Shown: piece by piece, positions 14,001-24,700 of the stretch | How the letters are laid out: each line of letters opens with the position of its first letter | Position numbering within the stretch: the stretch's first letter is position 1 | Assembly: GCA_024364735.1 (NCBI GenBank) | Contig: JAGFNQ010008296.1 | Span: forward strand, 62,001-126,000 | Reading direction: 5' to 3' | Length of the DNA stretch: 64,000 nucleotides | Source: Boesenbergia rotunda | Lineage: Eukaryota; Streptophyta; Magnoliopsida; Zingiberales; Zingiberaceae | Program-made: the position numbers and the translations under genes | Notes under the pieces: model-generated | Database searches by the model: none | The model's input: only the letters and a program-made list of their open reading frames with translations | Told to the model about the DNA's origin: nothing

Positions 14001-17000
14001 TGGACAACCATTCTGTGATATTGAGTCATATATTTCTTTCAAAAACATGACATTTGGGACCAGATAGGCTTTATCAATAACCTTAATTGGAAAGCATAAT
14101 GAAGAGAGTGGGCAATTCGAAAAATGAAAAGTAAAATATCTTATAGAGATTGGACTGCTAAAGAAATACATATAAATGCCTTTCAAAAAAAGTGGTGATA
14201 TTCAAACAGTGATAAATCAACCAGAAAGGATATCTAGCTGGTTGGGAATTCACAATTTGTTGAATGATCATTAATCACATGAATGAAAACATGACATGGA
14301 ACTAATACAACAACTATATCCATTCACCAAAAGCATATGCCTTCCTTCTACCTTATCAACAAGGAGAATATATTCTTAACATGGATTTATGTGATTATTT
14401 TTAACTGAATTGTATAATCACCATTGGATTTAGTCCTGGTTCCAATGCTAGTTTATTTTACACTTGATTGCCTAATTCAGCTTACTATAATCAGATATGA
14501 GAAGTAAACGAAATGTGACTTGGAACTTGGTGATTTGTAAATCTCACTGTCAGAAAATGAACTAGTCCAATACAAATGGCAAAAAATACCAACATGCAAT
14601 CCATCAGTTCGCATATATGTAATCAATCCAGTTGCTTCGTCATCTGAAAGCTTGATCCCCTCATACAGCTTCTGAGCCAACTGCAAATAAAGGCAAACAA
14701 AACAGGTAATTAGGAAAATATGGCAATTGAAGGGAGGGAGGAAGGGAGGGAGAGGAGAGGGGCAATTGGAGTTGTTGAGATTTGAGTGTATTTTATGTGC
14801 AATCATATGTTTATATGATATGCATGTAATGGAATTTTGTCCAAGCAATTACATACTGTACACCTATCATTGGACAAGAAGCAGCAAAGGTGAAATGTGA
14901 GACAGGTTATCAGTGTCGCAACTGTCTGATCCAATTGAGGAAAAAAAGAGAGATGAAAATGATGGAAAGAAATGAAGCGGCGAATGACATGCAAATGCTG
15001 GATTCTGATCAATAATCATGATCAATGATTGATTATGTTTTTTGGAAGTTAAGCTCACTTTAAACAAATTATAATGTTCACAGAAGATTAAATGAAACAA
15101 CAAGAATACTTACCTATAACCATGCAACATTTTGCTATTTCTTTGCTGAATTCATAAAAAAGCTTTCTTCAGTAAACTTTAATGCCTTTCACACAAGTTT
15201 TTTTGCATATCCATAGGGTTAGTTAGAGGTAATTAATTATGTGAAATAGTTTCATCTCTATTTAGCATATTATATGGTCACTTACATTTTAAATGACTCA
15301 GATGCGTAGTTGAATAGGAAAGAGATACAAGGTTGAAGGATAACATACACTCTCTGGTACTTATTTTAGGAACACACATAGAATAATCAATGTCTTCACT
15401 AAATCAACATATCATCTAAAATTTTGGTGTATATCTACATCCATTTGTGATACAAGATTCTTTTGCCTCATCTCATCAATGCAATATGTGGACAGCAAAA
15501 AAAAAGTCTAGTAGTAAAAATGATAACCCGTAAAAAAAAGGAGAGAACTACATAACAAACAAAGAAAAGAAGACGAAAAAAAAGCTGAAAATGTAATTGA
15601 CATCCAATAAAAAGGGTCATTTCAAAAGCTAACTTAGCAGGAAAAATATATATAGATTGATACTAAACAGAAATGACCAACATACTAACAACGAGAAATC
15701 ATTCTGACATGGATCTCTATCCGACCTTCATTGTACATGCAGCCGGAAAGTTTAACTTGTTTGCTGCATCCTGTTGTAGAGTAGATGTTATATAAGGCAT
15801 TGGAGGGTTCCTCTGAGATTTGCCTGTTTTTATATTTTTGACTTTGAACTTGGAGAGCAAAACTTGTTTCTCAATACCCTCTGCCTCTTCATGAGAACCT
15901 ATAGAATGTTTATCCAACTTTTTCGATTTTAATTGGGTTAGATGCGCAAGTAAAGATGTATTCCTATCTGCAGAATCTGACTCTGCATCTTGAAATTCAA
16001 CATCAATTGTCCAATATTCCTGTTTATTAAACTGATCTATTTCTGTTTCCCTATCACATATCAGAGCTAAAGCAGCAGACTGGACTCGCCCAGCTGACTG
16101 GCAACCAGGTAGCTTTCTCCATAGCAGGGGTGATATGTTAAAACCAATCAAATAATCCAGAGCTCTTCGTGCAAGATATGCATTGACCAAATTCATGTCA
16201 ATCTCTCTCGGAGTCTGTAAAGATTTCTTGATAGCAGATTCTGTTATTTCATGGAATACAACCCTTGCAACAGTAATATCTTCATTCAAGGCATCTTGTT
16301 GCTGTAACATCTCATTTATATGCCAAGCAATTGCCTCTCCTTCACGATCAGGATCAGATGCAAGTATCAGGTTTTCAGCTCTAAAAAACAAAATTAACAT
16401 AAGAGAAAAAAGTATTAAAGCCATGAAAACTTTACCACAAAAGTAAAATAATGATTGTGAAAAAAAATAAACAAACAAATAAAATCTCTTATCTTGAGCG
16501 AAAGGTTGGATCACTCACAAGGGTTTCCCCCACAACTTAATCACATTATAAAACTATCAATGGATTAATCACATAGCAAGTAGATGAGTACTAAGCTTCT
16601 AAAGTGAATTACAAAAGTAGTAGAAGAGATTTAGAAGAATTACAGAATTACATTAACAAATGGATATGATAGCATCCAGAAGTAACATAAATAGGGAGAC
16701 AGAAACTAAACAAACCACAAGTATATGAGAAAAAAATGAGCTAAGACTGAGTGAAAACAGATAATATATGGTCAAAAACAGAACCATATAATTCACAAAT
16801 TAGCAGCCTAATATGAAATGTCTTCTTTCAATTAAATTGACAATCTTATAGTTTCATTTGACAACCTATTTTTCAATATTCACTATTTAGCAGCAATTGT
16901 AGTTAATAAATCTTCAGGGATTGTGTGTTAATTGAGACAATGCATAATTGGAGCTTTCTACCAAAGCAACATGGGTTCTATTGTTTGTTACTATAAATTC

Positions 17001-18963
17001 ATGTCAGCTTTAGATAACCAATAAAGTTGTAGATATAAAATACTTTCATTAATTTGTAAAATATCAAAGTCAACTTGCATTGAGGAAATGCTACATACCT
17101 ACAATAAAAAGGAAAATAAAGTAAGAATGCATGGGGAAAAAAAGAAATCTGACCCATTTAGTGCTACTTTAATACTCTTAAGATGAGTCCATGCAGTAGC
17201 AGGTACCTCCCAGACCATGCTGAAATCATCATCAGGCCTTACTGATCTGGATCTGGCAGCTAAATCTCTCACATGACCGTAACTAGGCAACACTTCATAA
17301 GACTCCCCAAGATACTTTTGGATTACTTTTGCCTTGGTGACAGACTCAACAACCACAACTGATTTTCCAGAAGGTGGATAAAGAGGTGTGAACATTTTTT
17401 TACGCTTTGCTTTATTTGAAGATTTCTGATAAGTAGAATTGGTTTCATGAGATCCACCTGCTGTACTGAGCACTCTTCCAGTGGCTTTCAAACCATTCAC
17501 AGACATTATTGTAGACTGTCCAGGCTTCTTTTTACTACTGTCCTTCTGTTTTTTAGTCTCAGGAGCCTTAGAATCCTTGACGGGAGTTTTGGTCTTTGCT
17601 TGTTTAGTCTTTTTCTTGACAACTTTAACAGACACCTTTTTGCTCTCACCAGCCTTGGATGTTTTACTTGTGATTTTGGTGTTAATGACAGCTGCCTTTT
17701 TAGATGACTTGGCTACTGTAGCATGTGTTTTTCCATCAACATTGTCACTGGTAGCAGTGGATTTGTTTTGCTTCCTTGCTCCTCGAGACACCTTGGGCGA
17801 AGGGTCTTGATCTCCTTTACTTGTGATTTTGGTGTTAATGACAGCTGCCTTTTTAGATGACTTGGCTACTGTAGCATGTGTTTTTCCATCAACATTGTCA
17901 CTGGTAGCAGTGGATTTGTTTTGCTTCCTTGCTCCTCGAGACACCTTGGGTGAAGGGTCATGATCTCCTTTACTTGTGATTTTGGTGTTAATGACAGCTG
18001 CCTTTTTAGATGACTTGGCTACTGTAGCATGTGTTTTTCCATCAACATTGTCACTGGTAGCAGTGGATTTTTTTTGCTTCCTTGCTCCTCGAGACACATT
18101 GAGTGAAGGATCTTGATCTCCTTTACTTTTGATTCCAGACACTTGTGTTTTGCCAACAATGTTTGACCTTATCTTATTCTGAATTTTCCTTTTCATATTA
18201 GATGAAAAAATCTATTAATAAGAAGTTCCCCAGAAAAGTATCCAACTCTAGAACAATTGTCAGCTTGTCGTGTTTGACAAGAGAGACTGTTACCAATCCT
18301 TGAAAAAATGGAGCTCTCTTTATTTGAATGAGGAAGCTTAAAAGTAGTCGCAGGTTCTTTGTATTTTGATATGGTACTGTACATTAGTCTCGCTCTTGTA
18401 CGGTGGGCATGCATCCCATAATTTATACTGTTGAAGAAAACTGAGTTTGGCAAGCATATCGGTGGAAAATTCTGACCCAACTTGTATTGAAGCTGACAAA
18501 GCAGAACCAAATAATCAAAAATTACATTAATTAGCAGTCAAAGGGTAACCAGGTATTCCAACCCGTTCAGTGGCGATAGAGCAAGCCAAATGTATGCGTG
18601 CTCCCTGGCAAATAATTTGGCAAGTGAAGCAAAAGTACATTGACAAAATGATAGCTGACCACATGATAAAGACAACATACAGGTATGGAGAAAGAAAGAG
18701 GAAGTAGTTCTTTTTAAATGACGCGCAGTAAGTTACTTTCTAACACTCAACCAATATTTTAACTTTTAAACGTTTTGAAAGACGGTAACAATTTCCAATC
18801 ATCAGCACTAAGACACTGAAAAAAAAAACGTTCTTTTTCTGAAAAAAAAACCTTTTTTCGCACAACCAAATAGACGATCCAGCAGAATTACCATGGTTGA
18901 GGTAAGCCGTGAGTGATTAGGCAATGAGCTAGTGAGGAAGAGCCTACGAATCTGGAGCGCCAT
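2036..18963 (-). CDS. type IA (bacterial TopA-type) DNA topoisomerase I, probably organelle-targeted
   Basis: Relaxes negatively supercoiled DNA by single-strand passage. Plant TopA-type enzymes are expected in chloroplasts or mitochondria. Minus-strand exons: 18963-18892, 18492-17154, 16380-15726, 14680-14594, 13967-13921, 12655-12546, 12118-12018, 11835-11743, 10336-10253, 9890-9807, 9665-9597, 8673-8614, 6736-6665, 5916-5809, 5693-5623, 5440-5357, 4593-4476, 4351-4262, 3383-3315, 3219-3124, 2164-2036 (stop TGA). All joins from 17154 onward keep frame. Visible motifs: TOPRIM start GKSVVVVES, acidic SDPDREGEAIAWH, QSAGRVQSAAL, active-site Tyr in GLITYMRTDG, QEAHEAIRPT, KPPPRYSEGALV, GIGRPSTYA, zinc motif CPSC...GCDQHPKC, then C-terminal repeats (GFSPKRASLSE, FTLEDAIEL). 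The first exon encodes an Arg/Ser-rich presequence-like MALQIRRLFLTSS. Frame is lost near 18190 (see separate entry); a start at ATG 18196 would give 1,089 residues without a presequence. Family call is very secure; the 5' end is not. Confidence 0.94.
7560..7700. other. GC-rich island inside a topoisomerase intron
   Basis: In the intron between exons 8614 and 6736, about 140 bp of GC-rich DNA (GCGGCTGCGGGGCC, GGCCGCGGGG) lies next to about 450 bp of extremely AT-rich DNA. The abrupt change suggests an inserted repeat, perhaps a retroelement fragment. No terminal repeats or coding motif were found. Confidence 0.3.
7915..8036. repeat. 61-bp tandem duplication in topoisomerase intron
   Basis: Two adjacent copies start at ACTGTTATCTAATAAC (7915 and 7976) with a period of 61 bp and only two or three differences. 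This is a recent local duplication with no coding consequence. Confidence 0.9.
11005..11405. repeat. degenerate short tandem repeats rich in GAAGCTT
   Basis: The intron between exons 11743 and 10336 contains many irregular copies of a roughly 20-30 bp unit related to AAGGTTGGTGAAGCTTCCAC. Spacing and sequence vary. It resembles repeat blocks in some plant LTR sequences, but no LTR ends are visible, so the origin is open. Confidence 0.6.
17669..18127 (-). repeat. three tandem 51-codon repeats in the topoisomerase N-terminal linker
   Basis: Three consecutive 153-bp units (18127-17975, 17974-17822, 17821-17669) are nearly identical in DNA. Each encodes 51 residues starting SKGD(Q/H)DPS and ending VINTKIT. 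They are rich in Lys, Ser, Thr and Ala, with no hydrophobic core pattern, so probably a disordered basic linker before the TOPRIM domain. A partial, more diverged continuation (SKTSKAGESKK) follows. The in-frame unit length and high similarity suggest recent unequal exchange. Confidence 0.92.
18185..18215 (-). other. reading-frame break in topoisomerase 5' coding region
   Basis: The frame from the presequence exon and the start of exon 2 (beginning Leu-Gln-Tyr-Lys at 18492) is open to a TGA at 18193-18195. The next frame opens there with ATG 18196-18194 and carries the whole enzyme. The break follows a run of six T on the minus strand (A at 18205-18210). One more T would join the two frames. 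I found no splice pair in the right phase with a plausible intron length; the only phase-compatible one is 35 nt. It is either a sequencing or assembly deletion, a real frameshift, or the true start is ATG 18196. Confidence 0.6.
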
Positions 18964-19245
18964 TCGAGACCAGACCGACACCTTCCGATGTCCAAACCTT
19001 TTGAGGCAAAATAAACGAAGAAACAACAAAAAAGTATACAAACTCTCAGGTCAAATCCGAGAGGCAGAACAAAAAACCGTAGGCGGTGTTACTGCAGTGG
19101 ATGTCGGAACCTGGAGAGCGCTGTAGTTTGGAAACAGTGAGGGCATCAAGCGCGCGGCATAGCAGCAAAGGAGTTATCACAGGAGGAGATAAAGTACCGG
19201 AGGCAGGCGAAGAAGGGTTTTGGGGTTTCGCTTTTCGGGCTTCGT

Positions 19246-19253
19246 CTTATATA
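19246..19253 (-). promoter_or_regulatory. candidate TATA box of the topoisomerase gene
   Basis: On the minus strand the sequence reads CTATATAAGA, a good plant TATA match, about 285 bp upstream of the proposed ATG at 18963. It sits in a GC-richer stretch between AT-rich DNA and the presequence exon. The position is reasonable for a promoter plus 5' UTR, but no transcript start is known. Confidence 0.45.
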
Positions 19254-19289
19254 GCGGCGGTTGGACCGGAAACTGGCCGGACTTCTTAA

Positions 19290-20551
19290 ATCGACTTCTC
19301 ACCCGATTCACGGTCGTCAAAAATCATAAAGGCAAGACGGGCCGTTCGGCCCAATTCGTTGTCCGATTGATGGAGGCCTAGTCGGAAAGGCGAACTGGAT
19401 CGGGTTTGACCCAACAGCGGCTCTTAATTGAACACGTTCATTTTCTAATAATTTTATCCAAAATTATTATGACACACAGCAATTTTATAAAAAAAAATCA
19501 CAACAAAAGAAAATTCAAAACTTATTAATAATTTTAATTTCTTATCTTTTAAATTTTAAAAATTAAAAAAATAAAATTATAAATCATAAAAATACAAATT
19601 TAATATTAAGAATCCGAATATTTTACTAACCAACTCTCAATTAATTTAGTGAGACCCAAAATTAAATTATATTAATATCTTTTTTTCACACCAAAAAAAA
19701 TTTCAAGGATTAATATTAATTTCAACTTCTTATCCTTAAAATTCTAAAAATTAAAAAAAAATAAAATCATAAATCTTAAAAATATAAATTTAAAAGATAA
19801 ATCTATAATTACAACTCTTAAAATTAAAATTTTAGAAAATAAAATTTCAAATTTAGAATTATATTTTTTAAATATTAAAATTAAAATTTCAAATTTTAAC
19901 TAAATAAATTCTATTTTAGTGTGAGATAAAATTTATATATATTTATATATTATATTACACATGTAATGCGTATGCGGATTGCTAGTATTTATAATAATTT
20001 TGACATTTTAAAAATGATTTTTAATTAATTAAAAATATTTTGTTCTAGTTATAAATAAGCATTTTAATATACTATTGTTTCATTAGTTACAATTTCAATT
20101 AAATTTGAAAATTTTAGTAAAAAACACTATAACAATATTGAAATAAGGACGTTTAAGGATGAAAAGAAAATAAAAAATATTCTTTTATTTTTTGCCCATA
20201 TTTTTTTGTTGAATTTCATTAATATTTATAACAGTTCTTATAAACTTTAAGCCAACATTGTTTTTGTGACATTTATGTATTTTTTTATTTTCAATTTGTT
20301 TACGTTTTTTACATAATCAATAGAACACACAAATACTGCAATAATTAAATATCATAGAAATTGAATTATTAAACGAAGAGTGCTTGCATTAAGGTAACTT
20401 ATAGGAAGATAGTCCACTTTTAAAATTAATTGAGTAAATTTTAAACATCTAAATTATCAAATAATAATTACAAATGATATAAATATAAATTATCTTCTTC
20501 CAACAAAAAATTAATCTGATAAAATTTTTTATTGATAGTTAATATAAATTA
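19290..20551. other. AT-rich intergenic DNA upstream of the divergent topoisomerase and kinesin genes
   Basis: This is very AT-rich sequence with many runs of A and T and no coding signal. It lies between the topoisomerase promoter region and the MITE pair. I see no RNA gene in it. Confidence 0.5.
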
Positions 20552-20560
20552 TAAAAATAT

Positions 20561-20781
20561 CAACAATGATAGGGAGAGTGAAAATCATAGTGATATGACG
20601 TGGTATTTTACATACACACGTTCGATTATCGTTTGGACACTATCGGCGGTCTTCGCCCGCCGTCCCGAATCAAACTATATCCTGGGCGACACGGTGAACC
20701 CGTCGGAGATCGTGCATGCAAGGTGTCACGTCATTGACTATGGTTTTTACTCTCCCATTTTCACTCTTCCAATCATTATTC
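20561..20781. mobile_element. Mutator-type MITE, copy 1 (221 bp)
   Basis: Inverted ends AATGATAGGGAGAGTG and the complement of CACTCTTCCAATCATT lie 4 nt inside the element borders. The element is flanked by a perfect 9-bp direct repeat TAAAAATAT (20552-20560 and 20782-20790). A 9-bp target duplication and fairly long imperfect inverted ends are typical of the Mutator superfamily. The interior is GC-richer (around CCCGCCGTCCCGAATC) and non-coding. It needs an autonomous relative to move. Confidence 0.85.
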
Positions 20782-20799
20782 TAAAAATATATATAAAAA

Positions 20800-21031
20800 G
20801 AGCAATGATAGGGAGAGTTAAAATGGGAGAGTGAAAGGAAAGTGAATGACGTGACATTTTACATGCACACGTCCAATTATCGCTTAGACACCATCGACGA
20901 CTTTCGGCCGCCGCCCCGAATCAAACTATACCCTGGGGCACGGTGAACCCGTCGACAATCGCTGTATATAAAATATCACATCATCCACTTTACCTTTCAC
21001 TCTTTCATTTTCACTCTCCCTATCATTTTTT
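20800..21031. mobile_element. Mutator-type MITE, copy 2 (232 bp)
   Basis: Same family as the copy just upstream: ends GAGCAATGATAGGGAGAG and CTCTCCCTATCATTTTTT, a related GC-rich core, and a perfect 9-bp target duplication ATATAAAAA (20791-20799 and 21032-21040). Its left duplication directly abuts the right duplication of copy 1, so the two inserted side by side. Both lie about 0.7-1.1 kb upstream of the kinesin start and could affect its promoter. Confidence 0.87.
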
Positions 21032-21040
21032 ATATAAAAA

Positions 21041-21703
21041 TTCTTAAAAAACAACCAGCATTCTCACTCTACAACAGGGGGAAAAAATTCCTGCAAATTG
21101 TCTTCTTCAGTTTTATTAACGAAGAAATGTGTCTTAATATTTACAGACGATAGTGAAATAATATATTAATTAAGTATTTAAAAAAGAATTATTAAATTGT
21201 AAAAATGTTTTTTTCAAAGAAGATTTATTTTTAGACATTAATATATTACTTTAAATATTCGAACCAAACCGTCACCTTCTTTCTCCTCCAATAGATTTCA
21301 AATGCAAGCAAGTCGACAGCCACATCCGATTCAACTTTTTGTCTCATCCTTCTCGTTGCTTTCCTCCAACCCCATTAATGGCGAAAGCTGTCGCCGTGAG
21401 TTCGTAGTTTTTTTTTTGAAGCCCTAATCGGGATTCAATTCAAGTCCAAATCGACGCGAACCCAACTCAATCCCGTTTTTGAGCCAAGAAAAAAAAGTTA
21501 TGGCAGCGACTGCTCCTCGTTTCTTCGTCTCACGACTTCCATGACGAACAGATAGATAGGCCTCGTTTGCTTCCCCGGCTATCCTTCGTATCCTACTCTC
21601 GTCTCTTTCCAAGCCCCTCCTTTTTGCATTTTTCTCTTCTTGTTTTTCTCCGCGGTTTGCATCTAGGGTTTGCTTTTTCTTTGCGGGAAGAGGTGCGGTG
21701 GGA
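21041..21703 (+). promoter_or_regulatory. probable promoter and 5' UTR region of the kinesin gene
   Basis: Between the second MITE and the kinesin ATG the sequence shifts from AT-rich to a CT-rich, UTR-like stretch (TTCTTTCTCCTCC, TTCTCTTCTTG), ending GGTGGGA before ATG. An antisense open frame here (21867-21424) has no recognisable domain. No clear TATA box was chosen. Confidence 0.35.
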
Positions 21704-24700
21704 ATGGCGGAGCCGAAGAACCGGTGGACGTGGGATTTGACGGGGTTCGAACCGAGAAGGTCGGCTGAGGTCGGCGAGGACCGGAGCTCCCGACCCCTAG
21801 TCCGACGGTTGTCGGTTTCGCAGCCGTCTCTGACTCCCCGTCCAGACTCCTCGAAGAAGCCGATCACAGTTCGGCTCCAGAAGCTGGAAGAACAAGTAAA
21901 GGTTCGATTTTTCTTGGCCGCCCTCTTTCTTTTTGGATTTATCTTCCTTCTTTTGTACTTGTGCTGTTAGTTGCACTTCCTTTAGCAAAGATATCATTTT
22001 TATGTCATGCAACATGTAAACTGCCACACAACATCCGTTGCAAACTCGAATTTGAGTTGGTTGGCTTCTTGAAAATTGGAAACATATATGGATATCCCAT
22101 AAGGAGAAGAAACTAGAAAGGTAAACCGTGAAGTTTGGAATAAATTTGCTAAGAGTTTTGAACACATCAAATTGATAGCTAAAACGACCTAATGAACCCC
22201 TTTATTTTAGTCGAATTTTCATGTACTGATTAGGCTGCATAGATACTTTTGAAAAGTCCATTATTTAAATGTGTTCAGTGAAGGAATTGATGACTCTATC
22301 CTTTTGCCTCATTTTATGCAAGTTTTCACCATATCTAATGTACCAATAATTATTGTCAACTTGTCTTCTTAGCACACAAGAGATTACTACTTGGAATTGA
22401 GGCAGGAAGCCACTGATCTAAAAGAGTATTCTCATGCCAAACTTGATCGAGTTACACGCTATCTTGGTGTCCTTGCAGACAGGGCTAGGAAATTAGGTAA
22501 GCCAGTAAACCTGCTATTTTCCCTACTTGTTTGACGAATGTTTGCTCACTGTTTCTGTCTATATTTTTCTTTTTCCATTTTGTCTTCACTGGTTTGTTCG
22601 ATTGCTACCTTTCCTGCAGGGTATTGCCAGTATAATTGATTTCTTGGTTAAAATGGCTGTCTATTTTATTAGGCTTCTCTTTTAGGACTAGGAAGTCATA
22701 TCGATGAATATTAGTTAAAAAGTTTCCTTGTGAAATATGTTATAATTAATATTTAACAGAATTGGCCCATAGTTTTAAATCTGTGTTCTATTTCAGATCA
22801 AGCTTCTCTTGAAAGTGAGGCTAGAATAACTCCCGTAATCAATGAGAAGAAAAAATTGTTCAATGATTTGTTGACTGCCAAAGGTACATAAAATATCTAT
22901 TAATTCATTTCCACTGAGATTGTTTTCAGATTTGACAATTTATTGTTCAAGTTTTCTTATGTTTTGAGCTTTTTGTTATTTCAGGAAATGTTAAAGTATA
23001 TTGTCGCGTAAGGCCTCTTTTTGAAGATGAAGGCCCTTCGATAATTGAGCTTCCAGATGAATATACAGTCCGGGTAAACACTGGTGATGCTTCACTTGCC
23101 AATCCTAAGAAGGATTATGAATTTGATCGAGTATATGGCCCTCATGTTGGACAAGGTAAAATGATGTTTCTATTCTATACATTTGCTAGCCTTCAACTTC
23201 TGCTAATTGTTCACATGTTAGACCAGCTGATTTTATGGGTTGTGGTTCCATTATTTTTTAGAAGCTAAATATAAAGCTTAAAGGGGCAATTTTTAGCTAA
23301 TTTTGATTCTCCATTCAGCTTGTTATATCATGCATGTGAAGTACATTTACCTGACTTCTCATAACATCTTGTTGTGTGCACATTTCAGGAGAATTCTTTT
23401 GTGATGTTCAACCATTTGCGCAGTCAGCTTTGGATGGATATAACGTATCTATATTTGCATATGGCCAAAGTGGCTCTGGGAAGACATATACAATGGTTTT
23501 CATCTTTCATTGGATCCCCTCCTGATCTTATTATTTCTTTCTTTTAGTTTCCTCCTAATATACTTACAAAGTTAAAGTAGCTTATGTGTTGAATTTATTA
23601 TGATTCTGACCTTTGTGAACATCCATTTAGATTTGTATGTGGGTTAGTAAATTGCTTCTTAATGAATAAAACAATGATTTTTCAATACATTCTTTACAGG
23701 TCCTTCTATAATTATATCCAATCATTAATACTATTTTTTAATCATTTAAAACTAGAGTGTCCATTTTATTTTATTTTTCTCAAGTTCCAAGTGCTCTTGT
23801 TCAATTTTTTTAAGCTGTTAAAAAACTTAAATCAAACCATATTTCAGCTATTAAGTATTGTTGTGTTGATCAATATCATTGAGTGCGAGCCAAAATAAGT
23901 TGTACCAGGTCGGTAACCATGCACCTTGCTGAATTATAATCATTTTCAACATATAGCTCTCAACGTTTTGATTGTGCTGGTCAGCACCAATTGTAAAACA
24001 TTGTAATGTGACCTGAATCAGCACACCCTTATGCCTTGAATTTATGTGCATTGAATGTCATTGGTTTCTCCTATTTCCCTAGATTTCTAGTATAATCCTG
24101 GCATCATTGTTTTGCAAACTAGCCATTCTATGAACTGGTAAATATTGCTTGTACTTTGTGGATCCGGTGTATTTTTTTTTATTCTTTGGAGAAGTTGAAG
24201 AAACAAACAATCAATCTATACATTGTTGACAACAAATTCATCATTAGCGATAGAGTCTGGTTTTGGGATTGGATGGCATGGTATTACATAGCTGAAACCT
24301 TACATCTTAGAGAAATAAGCAAATTCCTATCCTTCCTACTACCTTCACAATATTCTTCACTTTGGAGATCAGATTGTATGTCTTTGTGCAGCTTCTTAAG
24401 TGCTCTCTTTTATTTATATTAGGTTGAGGATAATGAAAGTAATTAACTGAAGCAAATGGTGGTTGCATAGTTCAAACTTGAATGGATTGCGAAGGAAGAT
24501 TGTTCTCAAGACATTTTGAGTTGGTTAAATATTGGATGTTTGCTGATCACCCAACCATTTAGGCATATAAAATTTTTATATTTTTTTCTCTTGGTTACTC
24601 TTAATAATCAACAATTCCTAATCTTTATTTTCCTACGTATCTGCATAATCTCATTGCTATATTGAGCTTAAAATTGTTTTTTAGCGGGATTGTGTTTTGT

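Noticed and set aside
20532..20834. 100-codon open frame upstream of the kinesin gene
   Set aside because: It spans the MITE and its target duplication; no protein similarity.
21424..21867. 147-codon antisense open frame over the kinesin 5' end
   Set aside because: It overlaps the real kinesin exon 1 on the other strand, has Arg-rich low-information composition and no domain.
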